Shown one piece after another: positions 28,001 through 36,328 of a stretch of 64,000 bases of DNA; the first letter of the stretch is position 1; every line of letters starts with the position of its first letter. This DNA is from Christiangramia gaetbulicola (GTDB taxonomy: Bacteria; Bacteroidota; Bacteroidia; Flavobacteriales; Flavobacteriaceae). The translations under genes were made by a program, and so were the position numbers. The notes below the pieces were generated by a model that did not search any database, was not told the origin of the DNA, and saw only the letters and a list, made by a program, of their open reading frames with translations. The stretch spans positions 372,001 through 436,000 of the forward strand of contig NZ_QBKQ01000001.1 of NCBI RefSeq assembly GCF_003054225.1, read 5' to 3'.

Positions 28001-28312
28001 TATACCACCTTCTGTAGGCACTATAAACACATCGGTATTTCCGTCATATTCCGCACTAAATGCGATGCTTTTTCCATCTGGTGAGAATACGGGGTTTCGC
28101 TCTACTCCTTCATCTACGGTGAGTCTTTTAGGATTTGACCCATCTTTATTGGCTACCCATAGGTCTTCAGCGTATATAAAAGCAATTTTCGAATCGCTTA
28201 TGGCCGGTTGAGATAAAAGACGTGTGTCTTCCTTATTGATTCCCCCGTTCTGGGCGCTACAAATTATTCCAAAAAAAATGCTTAATAATCCGGAGAGTGT
28301 TATTTGTTTCAT
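25046..28312 (-). CDS. Exported tricorn-like protease, S41 family
   Basis: A 1088-residue protein with a cleavable signal peptide (GIICSAQ end), so periplasmic or secreted. The N-terminal ~600 residues carry PD40/WD40-like beta-propeller repeats (for example NPVFSPDGKSIAFSAEYDG, DPSWSPDGKTIAYFSD). A Lys/Glu-rich linker near 555-575 leads to a C-terminal core with a PDZ domain at about 785-870 and an S41 domain at about 890-1060. Nucleophile Ser976 lies in AGSGGDYLPW, and His752/His753 in GVGHHRFSH fits the tricorn catalytic His. Tricorn proteases degrade peptides of about 6-12 residues, and the propellers gate access. The S9 peptidase gene lies 64 bases upstream on the same strand, suggesting joint peptide use. 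Confidence 0.9.
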   Translation of the reverse strand: MKQITLSGLLSIFFGIICSAQNGGINKEDTRLLSQPAISDSKIAFIYAEDLWVANKDGSNPKRLTVDEGVERNPVFSPDGKSIAFSAEYDGNTDVFIVPTEGGIPKRLTWHPYADIVRDFTPDGKNVLFLSQRKVFTNRYASLFKVDIEQGNVEPLEIPNANWAAYNSDGSFIAYTPISDRFEQWKNYRGGTATWIWIYDTKTYEVSEIPKPAGGSNDSNPQWLNNKVFFRSDRDGEFNIYSYEPGMKEVTKHTNFEDFPVMDLYANKDQIIFEQAGYLHTLDPNTGNTSKIKVGIATDLLELRPRYVQGDEYVRGVGVSPTAVRVVMDCRGDIVTFPAEKGDPKNITSTPGVHEQDPSWSPDGKTIAYFSDESGEYALHLYDQNENSPLKKVELDGAGFYAYLHWSPDSKKIAFVDNSRSLYVYNLDKNSVKKVASDVLYTPGVFRELFGDWSHDSKWITYTIITGTNFEQAFVYSLDENKSYPISDGYSNVMSPEFDPSGKYLYMLASTDAGPVVNWFDQSNQDMEMSSSIYLVTLQKDVVSPFFKENDVEVIQKKEEEEEKKKKAEEENKKPDTPPLKIDFENLENRIVDVPVPAGVYQSLEAPKEGELYYLKFSQHEDGPGELRKYDLKEKKDTLIMSASEFEISANAEKILYRKNGKTGIAELGKKPEKPALDLGSFQIKIDPREEWKNIFNEAWRVNRDYFYDPNMHGADWKQMKEKYSQFLPHVTTRSDLYEVMEWMFSELGVGHHRFSHRGDEFETSENIKGGLLGADYEVANNRYRISKIYGGLNWNPNMRSPLTEPGVNIKEGDYILAVDGKEVTASDNLFKYFENTANKIVTLTVSSSPDMKDSRKEKVIPVENEWDLRNRDWIEGNIKKVNEATNGQVAYVYVPNTADAGHEYFKRYFYPQADKKAVIIDERFNGGGQLADYYIDMLKKPQQAYWNFRYGDDLKSPSASIQGPKVMLIDETAGSGGDYLPWMFRKFNLGTIIGKRTWGGLVGVLGYPEFIDGGIVTAPNVAFYTEEGFRVENEGVPPDIEVEQLPKEVIQGNDPQLQKAIEVVMKQLKENPPKKMERPDYPIRGNN

Positions 28313-28376
28313 TGCACTAATTACTTTTTTAATGATTCTAGCTGTGAATTGGTATACTTCGGCTTACCTGGCAAAC

Positions 28377-30398
28377 CTAATCCCTGTACTTTTCAAACCA
28401 GGCCAGCACGCTTGCGATCTTGGCGATAAGATTACTTGGCTTATTGGCAATTCCATGGGAAGCTCCCGGTATTCTCACCATAGCCGTTTCAACTCCTTCC
28501 AGTTTCAAGGCAGTATAGAATTGTTCAGATTCAACAATGGGCGTTCTGTAATCTTCCTCTCCCGTTAACAACATGGTTGGAGTGGAAACATTGCCAACAT
28601 AAGAAATTGGCGATCTCTTTAAATACGGCTCCGGATCTTCCCAGGGCTTATTTGGAAACCAGTATTTACTGAAAAATCCCGGTCCGTCTGCATACAAAAC
28701 AAAACTGTACCAGTTGATCACTGGCTTCGCTACCACCGCTGCACCAAAACGATCTGTCTTTCCTACAATCCAGGCTGTAAGCACTCCGCCACCACTACCG
28801 CCGGTCACGAACAAATTATCTTCATCTATAAATCCTTTGGCAATGGCCGCATCCACTCCAGACATCAGATCTTCATAATCATGGTTGGGATAATCGTGGT
28901 GAATAAGGTTTCCGAATTCCTTTCCATACCCACTGCTCCCTCTAGGGTTTGAATATAATACCACATATCCCGCAGCAGCATAAGCCTGGATTTCTGCGGA
29001 ATATACACTACCATAACTGGCAAAAGGCCCACCGTGAATTTCCAGGATGAATGGATATTTTTTTGAAGGATCAAAGTCTGGCGGAGTCACCAGCCATCCT
29101 TGAATCTCTCGCTCATCAAAAGATGATTTCCAGGTCATTTCTTCCACGTTACCAAGCTTTCGGAAAGCGAAAAGGTCTTCATTCAGATTGGTTAGCCTTT
29201 TCATTTTCTTTCCATCAAGTATGGCCAAATCAGCCGGATTTTGAGTGGTACCATAGGTAAAAGCCAGGTCACCGTTATCTGAAACAGAAAAGGCAGCCGC
29301 ATTATAAGGCCGGCCCAGAGAAAGTCCGCCCAGGTCACTTGTGATCTCCCTGGTATTCCCTTTTAGATCTGCATATCCTATTTTCGTTTTACCGTGGTCG
29401 TTATATTGAAAATAAAGGCCCTTACCTTTACCATCCCATTTTAAATTCTCAATATCCCGGTCAAAATCACCGGTTATTAATTTAGATTCAGAACCGTTAG
29501 CATCCTTTATATAAATATCACTGATCTGGTATCCCAGATATTCATCCACGAATCCTAAATAGGCAATGGTATTATCATTTGGAGAAACTACCGGGTTTAA
29601 GGCCGGCCCCTGCTGACTCGTAACTGCATTAACTTTACCGCTAACTATTTCAAGCTCGTAGATCTCAGAATTCATAGGATCCAGGTCTGCATCCTCATGC
29701 AGGTTGGCCGAGAAGTATAATTTTCGATCGTCTGCAGACCAGACCGGCGTCCCATGATCGAATTCTGAATTTGTTAATTGTCTCGGAGTACCGCCATTAG
29801 TAGAAATGATAAAAATCTGGTCGTTACCATCTTTTACATAGCCTTCACCATCTCCGCGATAATTCAGCTTATCAATGTATTTTGGAGCGTCGTTCCATTT
29901 TGCACCTTCAGGTTTGGCTGGCAGTTTTACTATAGATTCAGATTTAGTGGGTACGAACATGGTAAATGCAAGCTGCTTCCCATCATTAGACCAACTAGCC
30001 TCGCCCGGACTTTGAGTGGAATTTGTTAATGGAAAATATTCTTTCGAGTCCACCCACATAAGGAAAAGCTTCATTTTATCATCCTGCATATTCGACTTAA
30101 AAACCAGTCGCTTTCCGTCACTGGACCAGCGAGGACTCATATCATTTTGATTACCGGTAGTAAGAGGACGATTCTGGGAACCGTCTGAATTTATGATCCA
30201 CAAATTAGAAAGATTCTTATCTGTCATCACATCTTTGAAATTCCGCACGTAAACGATCTTTTCACCATTTGGTGATATCTGCGGATCTGAGACAAATTCA
30301 TAATTGAAAATATCAAGTAGTTCTAATTCAGATTTTTCCTGGGAAATAAGCGGTAAGCATGAGATAAGGAACAGGGTGATAATAAGTAGTTTTTTCAT
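28377..30398 (-). CDS. Exported S9 family peptidase (dipeptidyl/oligopeptidase type)
   Basis: A periplasmic serine peptidase of 673 residues with signal peptide MKKLLIITLFLISCLPLISQ. The N-terminal half is a seven-bladed WD40-like propeller (SPNGEKIVYVRNF, SPRWSSDGKRLVFKSN). The C-terminal half (about 410-673) is an alpha/beta hydrolase with nucleophile Ser535 in GGSGGG, the Asp in GEEDYRTP and His in GASHGIANKP. An ATG ten codons further upstream (30428) would place the signal peptide inside the protein and overlaps a terminator hairpin, so 30398 is preferred. It cleaves small peptides and may hand products to, or complete the work of, the tricorn-like protease encoded just downstream. Confidence 0.9.
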   Translation of the reverse strand: MKKLLIITLFLISCLPLISQEKSELELLDIFNYEFVSDPQISPNGEKIVYVRNFKDVMTDKNLSNLWIINSDGSQNRPLTTGNQNDMSPRWSSDGKRLVFKSNMQDDKMKLFLMWVDSKEYFPLTNSTQSPGEASWSNDGKQLAFTMFVPTKSESIVKLPAKPEGAKWNDAPKYIDKLNYRGDGEGYVKDGNDQIFIISTNGGTPRQLTNSEFDHGTPVWSADDRKLYFSANLHEDADLDPMNSEIYELEIVSGKVNAVTSQQGPALNPVVSPNDNTIAYLGFVDEYLGYQISDIYIKDANGSESKLITGDFDRDIENLKWDGKGKGLYFQYNDHGKTKIGYADLKGNTREITSDLGGLSLGRPYNAAAFSVSDNGDLAFTYGTTQNPADLAILDGKKMKRLTNLNEDLFAFRKLGNVEEMTWKSSFDEREIQGWLVTPPDFDPSKKYPFILEIHGGPFASYGSVYSAEIQAYAAAGYVVLYSNPRGSSGYGKEFGNLIHHDYPNHDYEDLMSGVDAAIAKGFIDEDNLFVTGGSGGGVLTAWIVGKTDRFGAAVVAKPVINWYSFVLYADGPGFFSKYWFPNKPWEDPEPYLKRSPISYVGNVSTPTMLLTGEEDYRTPIVESEQFYTALKLEGVETAMVRIPGASHGIANKPSNLIAKIASVLAWFEKYRD

Positions 30399-30410
30399 AG
30401 AGTATTTATA

Positions 30411-30440
30411 AATAAAAAGATGGGACATAAAATCCCATCT
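30411..30440 (-). terminator. Terminator between the small secreted protein and the S9 peptidase
   Basis: AGATGGGA and TCCCATCT pair on the minus strand around a seven-base loop and run into TTTTTATTT. It follows the stop of 30466-30903 by about 26 bases and lies just before the S9 start, which separates the two transcription units or attenuates the second. Confidence 0.75.
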
Positions 30441-30465
30441 AAGTTATCATTTTTTAATTTATCGC

Positions 30466-30903
30466 TTATTCTTTCCTGGCCAGCGTATTGTCCCAGGTGT
30501 CTACATAAGACATGAATTCCTCAAGCTTGGCCATGGCCTTATCCTGCCCTCCAGCAATCTTGCCCATGGACTTCATCCATTTAACATCATCTGGGGTAGT
30601 TTTCCAGTTCAATGTTTCTATGCCGTCTTTCATCTCCCAGATCACCATCATATCATAATCACCATAGGCTAAATGATATGCGGTTGGCGCGTCTATGCCG
30701 GCATCCTGGTCTGCTTTCGCAAAATAGTTCGCGATAATACCCATTGCAGGTTCCTTTTTCATAGGCTTGAACTTGATATAGGCAATATTTACCCATTCCG
30801 GATTTTCATATTTTTCAGCTTTCATTTCCTGGGCAAAGCCGAAGCTGCTAACAAGTAAAAAAATAAGGATTGCGATAGTTGTTTTGTAAATTTTCATGAT
30901 CAT
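30466..30903 (-). CDS. Small secreted protein of unknown function
   Basis: A 145-residue protein with a signal peptide (IAILIFLLVSSFGFAQ) and no other membrane segment. The mature part (about 25-145) alternates strand and helix (VNIAYIKFKP, MMVIWEMKDG, AMAKLEEFMSYVDTW), compatible with an alpha/beta-barrel like small dimeric domain. This is a loose inference. No cysteine or catalytic motif is seen. Two ATGs lie within three codons (ATGATCATG), so the exact start is uncertain by two residues. It is divergent from the TrmH-type gene and separated from the S9 gene by a terminator. Confidence 0.75.
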   Translation of the reverse strand: MIMKIYKTTIAILIFLLVSSFGFAQEMKAEKYENPEWVNIAYIKFKPMKKEPAMGIIANYFAKADQDAGIDAPTAYHLAYGDYDMMVIWEMKDGIETLNWKTTPDDVKWMKSMGKIAGGQDKAMAKLEEFMSYVDTWDNTLARKE

Positions 30904-31046
30904 TTAGTTTTAGTTAGAAAATAAAACCATCACAAAAACAGGAAGTTCAGAAGGATTAGGGGGATTAAGATGCTATTAAATTTAATAAAATTAAATAACT
31001 CTGATTAACAGGAAGTTGAAAAATTAAATATCAAGCTTCAAATTTC

Positions 31047-31054
31047 TATTTTTG
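31047..31054 (+). promoter_or_regulatory. -7 box four bases before the TrmH-type gene
   Basis: TATTTTTG is an exact TAnnTTTG element and ends four bases before ATG at 31059. The transcription start would fall at or next to the start codon, so the mRNA is probably leaderless or nearly so. Confidence 0.6.
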
Positions 31055-31058
31055 CGGC

Positions 31059-31604
31059 ATGGAAAAGAGAAAACTTCGCAACAGCGAACTGGACAGAAAG
31101 AGCATCAACGAATTTAAGGAAGCTGAAAAGACACCTATTATCGTTATCCTGGATAATGTTAGAAGTTTGAACAATATAGGTTCTGTTTTTCGCACCGCCG
31201 ATGCTTTCCTTATCCAGAAGGTCTATCTCTGCGGAATTACCGCCCAACCACCACATAAAGACATTCAGAAAACGGCCCTGGGAGCTACTGAAACAGTTAG
31301 CTGGGAATATGTAGAAGACAGCCTGGAGTTAGTTCAAAAGTTGAAGAATGAAGGCATCAAAGTTTATTCTATAGAACAGGCAGAAGGCGCAACCATGCTA
31401 AATGATTTCCAGCCGGAAAGCGGGAAAACGATCGCCGTGGTCTTTGGGAATGAGGTTAAAGGAGTACAGCAAAAAGTAGTCTCGGCCAGTGACGGAGTTA
31501 TCGAGATACCTCAACTAGGAAGCAAACATTCCCTGAATATTTCGGTAAGTACCGGAGTAGTTCTTTGGGACCTGTTTTCTAAATTACAGTTGGAAAAGGC
31601 TTAA
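31059..31604 (+). CDS. TrmH/SpoU-family RNA 2'-O-methyltransferase
   Basis: A 181-residue knotted SPOUT methyltransferase. Motif 1 is DNVRSLNNIGSVFRTADAF (the Arg in R-T-A and the Asn are catalytic or binding), motif 2 is VVFGNEVKGV, and motif 3 is IPQLGSKHSLNISVSTGVV, which forms the SAM-binding trefoil knot. It lacks the N-terminal RNA-binding extension of larger family members, so it resembles small tRNA methylases of the TrmL/TrmH group. The exact target (tRNA or rRNA) is not evident. It ends with a four-base overlap on the convergent HPPK-kinase gene. Confidence 0.9.
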   Translation: MEKRKLRNSELDRKSINEFKEAEKTPIIVILDNVRSLNNIGSVFRTADAFLIQKVYLCGITAQPPHKDIQKTALGATETVSWEYVEDSLELVQKLKNEGIKVYSIEQAEGATMLNDFQPESGKTIAVVFGNEVKGVQQKVVSASDGVIEIPQLGSKHSLNISVSTGVVLWDLFSKLQLEKA

Positions 31605-32737
31605 TGAACCGCTTTATCGATTTCAGAAAGTAACCACAAATAATCTTTCCTGTTCGAGACAAAATCGAGCCCGGAAATATCTATCACCTGCACTTTCATA
31701 TTGCTTTGAGACTTGATGAAGTTCAGGTAACTTTTATTGATATCTACCAGGTAATCTGGCTGAATGTTCTGCTCATAATCACGGCCGCGTTTTTTGATGT
31801 TCTCAAGTAAACGCTCGGTATTCTGGTATAGATAAATATAAAGTTCAGGTTTTACCAGCTCCTTATACATCAAGTGAAAAAGCTTATGATAAAGGGAATA
31901 TTCATCCTCGTGCAGCGTGATCTTGGCAAAAATGAGGGATTTAAACACGTCGTAATCTGAGATCACAAAATCCTTAAATAGATCATACTGCGCCAGGTCA
32001 TCTGAAAGCTGCTGATAGCGATCTGCCAGGAATGACATTTCTAACGGAAAGGCATAACGCTCCTTATTCTCATAGAACTTAGGAAGGAAAGGATTATCCT
32101 TAAATCGCTCCAAAATGAGTTTCGCATTGAAATCTTCAGAAACCATAGTAGAAAAACTCGTTTTTCCCGCACCGATATTTCCTTCTACCGCGATATAGTT
32201 ACAGCCGGGAAAATTATAATTTAAGGCTGGCTTCTTTAATTCTGCTGAAGAAACTAAAACCTCAGACTCATCTGAAGTTTCCTTTAGTAACTGGCTTATC
32301 TTTTTACCGGAAACAGGATGTTTCTCAGAAGCTGCAATATCTGCTAATGGATTCAAAACGAACTTACGGTTAGGAATTCCCGGATGCGGGATCTTTAAAG
32401 ATTCGGTTTCTATGATCTCATCCTCGAATAAAAGAATATCCAGGTCTATGGTCCTGTCTTGATAATTGCCAGAATCATTGCGCTCCCTACCCAGCTCGTT
32501 TTCTATTAATAATAGCTCTGTAAGAACCTCCTGAGCTTCCAGTCTTGTAGACACCGAAATACAGGCATTCAAAAATGAATTCCCGGTAAAACCCCAGGCC
32601 GGAGTTTCATAAATTTTAGAAACATCGATGACCCAACCAATGTTTTCATGGATCATTTGCAGGGCTTTTTGCATAAAACCAGGACGGTCACCAAGGTTAC
32701 TTCCCAGTGCTAATTTTACTGTTTTAGGGGATTTCAA
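31601..32737 (-). CDS. folK: Fused HPPK (FolK) and deoxynucleoside kinase
   Basis: A 378-residue bifunctional protein. Residues 1-155 are 6-hydroxymethyl-7,8-dihydropterin pyrophosphokinase, with LALGSNLGD, ETPAWGFTGNSFLNAC and the Mg-binding RTIDLDILLF (D98, D100), followed by the substrate-loop HPGIPNRKFVL. Residues about 180-378 are a deoxynucleoside kinase with P-loop GNIGAGKT (186-193), the ERF signature (LERFKDNPF), and the lid region KKRGRDYEQ. The two act in folate synthesis and nucleotide salvage, both in the cytoplasm. Such a fusion is known in Bacteroidota. A continuous frame through the join shows no frameshift. It overlaps the convergent TrmH-type gene by four bases. Confidence 0.92.
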   Translation of the reverse strand: MKSPKTVKLALGSNLGDRPGFMQKALQMIHENIGWVIDVSKIYETPAWGFTGNSFLNACISVSTRLEAQEVLTELLLIENELGRERNDSGNYQDRTIDLDILLFEDEIIETESLKIPHPGIPNRKFVLNPLADIAASEKHPVSGKKISQLLKETSDESEVLVSSAELKKPALNYNFPGCNYIAVEGNIGAGKTSFSTMVSEDFNAKLILERFKDNPFLPKFYENKERYAFPLEMSFLADRYQQLSDDLAQYDLFKDFVISDYDVFKSLIFAKITLHEDEYSLYHKLFHLMYKELVKPELYIYLYQNTERLLENIKKRGRDYEQNIQPDYLVDINKSYLNFIKSQSNMKVQVIDISGLDFVSNRKDYLWLLSEIDKAVH

Positions 32738-32813
32738 AGCGAATTAATAAAATTTTAATAGGTAGCGCCAAATAATTTCACAGCAAATTAAGCAAAACAA
32801 AAGCACATACTCT

Positions 32814-32821
32814 TAACTTTG
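32814..32821 (+). promoter_or_regulatory. -7 box of the queuosine-precursor transporter gene
   Basis: TAACTTTG is an exact TAnnTTTG match. It ends 22 bases before TTG 32844 and 46 bases before ATG 32868, so it does not decide between these starts. No clear -33 TTG at 17-23 bases was seen. Confidence 0.5.
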
Positions 32822-32843
32822 GAGAAAGACTTAATAAAAAAAT

Positions 32844-33560
32844 TTGGCCAAACTCTACCTGAAAAATATGCTCAAGGCTCAGCAAATTTATATGATCCTG
32901 AGTGCCTTGTTTATCGCCTCCCTGGTTGTATCGAATCTCATTTTTCAAAAGTTCTTTTACTGGGATTTTTTCGGACTCTATACTTTTGAAATTTCTGTTG
33001 GGATATTGCCTTACCCGGTGACATTTTTAATAACCGACATCATCAGTGAAGTTTATGGTAAAAAGAAGGCGAATCTCGTAGTGACCACCGGTATCTTCGC
33101 CTCCTTCTTTTCGCTATTGATCGTTTACGCTTCAGATGCCGTGCCGGCGACTAGCTGGTCTCCCATAAACAACCAATTATTCGGGAAGGTCTTCGGAGCT
33201 ACAGCTATTGCGGTCTTTGCCTCGATGGTAGCTTATCTACTGGCACAATATATAGATATACAGATATTTCATTTCTGGAAAAGACTAACCAAGGGAAAGC
33301 ACTTATGGCTGAGAAACAACTTCTCTACTTTTTTATCCCAATTCGTAGATACGTTTTCGGTCCTGTTTTTGCTTTGTAGCTTCGGGAAGATAGACTGGGA
33401 ACTATTTGGAGGGTTGCTGCTTAGTGGATTCCTATTCAAGGTTTTGATCGCTGCTTTAGATACCCCATTCCTTTATGCCGCGGTCTATGGCCTAAGAAGT
33501 ATGTTTAATTTGAAACCTGCTGAGGAACTAAGGTTCGAAGAAATTAGAAGTGAAGCTTAA
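32844..33560 (+). CDS. Queuosine precursor transporter (YhhQ/VUT family)
   Basis: A 238-residue inner-membrane protein (230 if the ATG at 32868 is used) with six predicted helices. Family marks include FEISVGILPYPVTFLITDIISEVYG, which forms a re-entrant or helix segment with conserved Pro and Asp, and RNNFSTFLSQFVDTFSVLF near the C-terminal half. The family imports queuine or preQ0/preQ1 for tRNA modification. It has no queuosine gene beside it. The TTG start gives a short leader; the ATG gives the start MLKAQQIY, which is just before the first helix and equally plausible. The AsmA-like gene follows 65 bases later. Confidence 0.88.
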   Translation: MAKLYLKNMLKAQQIYMILSALFIASLVVSNLIFQKFFYWDFFGLYTFEISVGILPYPVTFLITDIISEVYGKKKANLVVTTGIFASFFSLLIVYASDAVPATSWSPINNQLFGKVFGATAIAVFASMVAYLLAQYIDIQIFHFWKRLTKGKHLWLRNNFSTFLSQFVDTFSVLFLLCSFGKIDWELFGGLLLSGFLFKVLIAALDTPFLYAAVYGLRSMFNLKPAEELRFEEIRSEA

Positions 33561-33625
33561 AAATCCTATATTAACAGGATAAGCCTAGCAAAAACTAATC
33601 AACAAATAAAAAATTTCATTATCAC

Positions 33626-36328
33626 ATGAAAAAAGCTTTAAAAATACTGGGTATTGTTATACTGACTGTCATTATTTTATTGATAGTCGCACCATTTGTG
33701 TTTGAAACCCAGCTTAAAGAAGTGGTAAAGAAAACCATGAATAAGAACCTGAATGCGCAGGTAGATTTTGAGGATATAGACCTTAGTATGTTCAGGAGTT
33801 TTCCACAGGCGACCCTGGTTATAGAAAACCTCAGCATTATAAACAATGAACCATTTAAGGGGGATACGCTGGCTTTGACAGAAGAAGTTACTCTGGAAAT
33901 GTCCATTAAAGAACTTTTCAAGAGCAGCGACGAACAAAAGGTCATCGACCGTCTTAGCCTGAACAATGCCTACATAAACATCAAGGTAGATTCTCTTGGA
34001 AAGGCAAATTATGATATAGCCTTAGAAGACACTACCACCTCTGGCTCAGATGGCCAGCCTTTTAAACTTGATCTTAAACATTACGAGATCAATAATTCAA
34101 GGGTGAAATATGATGATAAGAGCACTAAGGTATTCCTGGATGTAGAAGATCTGAACCATGAAGGGAATGGGGATTTCTCCCTGGATCAATCTGAACTGAA
34201 AACATATTCTGAAGCTTTGGTTTCTCTCAATTATGATGGGGTAAATTATCTGAATCAAAATTTGATCAGCCTGGACGCGGTTTTCCAGATTGACCTTGAA
34301 AAAATGAGATATACCTTCCTGGAAAATGAAGCCAGGGTAAACCAGTTACCGCTAACCTTTGACGGATACGTGCAGGTGAATGAAGAAAATACCGAGATGG
34401 ACCTCAGCTTTAAAACTCCGTCTTCAGACTTTAAAAATTTCCTCGCGGTTATTCCGGAAATCTATGCTAAAAACATTGAAAATGTAGACACCAAAGGAGA
34501 TTTCGTAGTGAACGGTAGGATCTTTGGAAAAGCAGATGATCTTTATATTCCGAAGATGGATATAAAAATCACCTCTAACAATGCTTCATTCAAATATCCA
34601 GACCTTCCAAAAAGTGTCCAGGATATTAATCTGGATATGGTGGTTCTAAACGATACCGGTCTTGCTGAAGAAACTTATATCAACATTAATAATGCAACCT
34701 TTAGAATAGACCAGGATAGTTTTACTGCAAATGGGAATATTAGCAATATCACCGAAAATATGCTGGTAGATCTTGCGCTTAAAGGCACTATAAATCTTGC
34801 TAATTTAAGCGAGGCTTATCCACTGGAAATGGAACAGGATCTTAACGGAATACTTACTGCCGATGTTAAGACGAGTTTCGATATGAATTCCATTGAAAAA
34901 GAACAATATCAAAATGTAAAAAGCAGCGGAACGGCTTCTATTAAGAATTTCAGCTATTTATCTCCTGAAATTCCTAACGAAGTAAAGATCGCTACTGCCA
35001 ATATGAGCTTTAACCAGGGGAATGTAAGTATCCCTAATCTGAAGCTTACTACGGGACAGACAGACCTTACGGCCGCAGGTTCTCTGCAAAATCTTATCGG
35101 GTTCCTTTTTACAGATCAAGCCCTGAAAGGTAATTTCCAGGTTCAGTCCAACAAATTTTCTGTCAACGATTTTATGGTTGCTGAAACTGAAGAGATTACA
35201 ACTACAGATGATAATGGTAAAGAAAAGACCGTAGCGAAAACTACGGGTAAGGAAGCCATAAAGATCCCATCATTCCTGGATATGGAATTGAAATTTAATG
35301 CGAATACCGTTATCTACGATAACCTGGAACTGAAGAATGCTACAGGAGTTCTGGTAATTAGAGATGAAACTGCCAGGCTGCAGGATATTTCCACTAATAT
35401 TTTTAATGGAAGTATAGGAGCAAACGGGATGGTATCTACCAAAAACCCTACTCCGGTGTTCGAAATGGACCTTAACCTGAATTCGCTGGATATAGCTTCT
35501 TCTTTTAACGGACTGGAATTAATGCAAAACTTGGCTCCATTAGCAAGTGCGCTGGAAGGAAAGATACAGTCTACCGTAAACCTTAAAGGAAATTTGAATG
35601 AAGATTTCACTCCGCAACTAGCAACGATTGCAGGTAATGCATTGGCAGAGATCCTAACAGCTGAAATAAATCCTGAAAAAGCAGCGCTTTTAGCTAAACT
35701 GGATTCTGAACTGAATTTTATAAATTTTGAAGATATCGATCTTAGCAAATTAAAAACCAAGCTTACTTTTAGTGATGGGATGGTGCAAATTGCTCCTTTC
35801 GATTTCAATATCAAGGATATAAAATTCCAGGTTTCCGGAAGTCATGGTTTCGATATGACCATGGATTACGATCTTAAACTCGATGTTCCAGCGAAATACC
35901 TGGGTTCTGAAGTTGGCGGAGCACTAGGTAAATTAAGCGGAGAAAGCATTGCCAATATGAGCGTGCAACTCCCAATATGGATTACCGGGAACTTCAACAG
36001 CCCTCATGTTAAACTGAATATGCAGCAGGCGGTAAATAATCTTACCCAGAAGGTCGTTGCCAAGCAAAGCAAAGATCTTGAAGATAAAGCTGTAGATGCT
36101 ATCAATGATATTCTGCAGGGAAAAAGAGATCCAAAGAAACCTTTCAGTAAGAATGATTCTACAGCCGTAAACACGCAAAAGAAAGATTCTACTTCCGCCC
36201 AGACCCCAACGAAAAGAGATTCTATTAATAAGTCTCAGCAAAAGCAAGTGGAAGATGCGGCAAAGAATATTCTTGGAGGTATTTTAAAAAGCACAAAAAA
36301 GAAAACCGATACAACGAAGCAGAATTAA
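33626..36328 (+). CDS. AsmA-like envelope protein
   Basis: A 900-residue protein with an N-terminal membrane anchor (about 7-27, ILGIVILTVIILLIVAPFVF) and a large periplasmic part of beta-rich repeats. It starts with an AsmA-type region (VDFEDIDLSMFRSFPQATLVIENLSI) and contains an AsmA C-terminal region (about 650-800, FSDGMVQIAPFDFNIKDIKF). The last ~80 residues are Lys/Ser/Thr-rich and low in complexity. AsmA and its relatives (TamB, YhdP) form long lipid-carrying grooves between inner and outer membrane, so a role in phospholipid transfer or outer-membrane assembly is likely. The gene is probably co-transcribed with the transporter gene upstream. Confidence 0.87.
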   Translation: MKKALKILGIVILTVIILLIVAPFVFETQLKEVVKKTMNKNLNAQVDFEDIDLSMFRSFPQATLVIENLSIINNEPFKGDTLALTEEVTLEMSIKELFKSSDEQKVIDRLSLNNAYINIKVDSLGKANYDIALEDTTTSGSDGQPFKLDLKHYEINNSRVKYDDKSTKVFLDVEDLNHEGNGDFSLDQSELKTYSEALVSLNYDGVNYLNQNLISLDAVFQIDLEKMRYTFLENEARVNQLPLTFDGYVQVNEENTEMDLSFKTPSSDFKNFLAVIPEIYAKNIENVDTKGDFVVNGRIFGKADDLYIPKMDIKITSNNASFKYPDLPKSVQDINLDMVVLNDTGLAEETYININNATFRIDQDSFTANGNISNITENMLVDLALKGTINLANLSEAYPLEMEQDLNGILTADVKTSFDMNSIEKEQYQNVKSSGTASIKNFSYLSPEIPNEVKIATANMSFNQGNVSIPNLKLTTGQTDLTAAGSLQNLIGFLFTDQALKGNFQVQSNKFSVNDFMVAETEEITTTDDNGKEKTVAKTTGKEAIKIPSFLDMELKFNANTVIYDNLELKNATGVLVIRDETARLQDISTNIFNGSIGANGMVSTKNPTPVFEMDLNLNSLDIASSFNGLELMQNLAPLASALEGKIQSTVNLKGNLNEDFTPQLATIAGNALAEILTAEINPEKAALLAKLDSELNFINFEDIDLSKLKTKLTFSDGMVQIAPFDFNIKDIKFQVSGSHGFDMTMDYDLKLDVPAKYLGSEVGGALGKLSGESIANMSVQLPIWITGNFNSPHVKLNMQQAVNNLTQKVVAKQSKDLEDKAVDAINDILQGKRDPKKPFSKNDSTAVNTQKKDSTSAQTPTKRDSINKSQQKQVEDAAKNILGGILKSTKKKTDTTKQN

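Noticed and set aside
35314-35814. Minus-strand open frame of 166 codons inside the AsmA-like gene
   Set aside because: It is antisense to a well-supported gene, and its Ser/Ile-rich composition is what the reverse of a Leu/Asn-rich frame gives.
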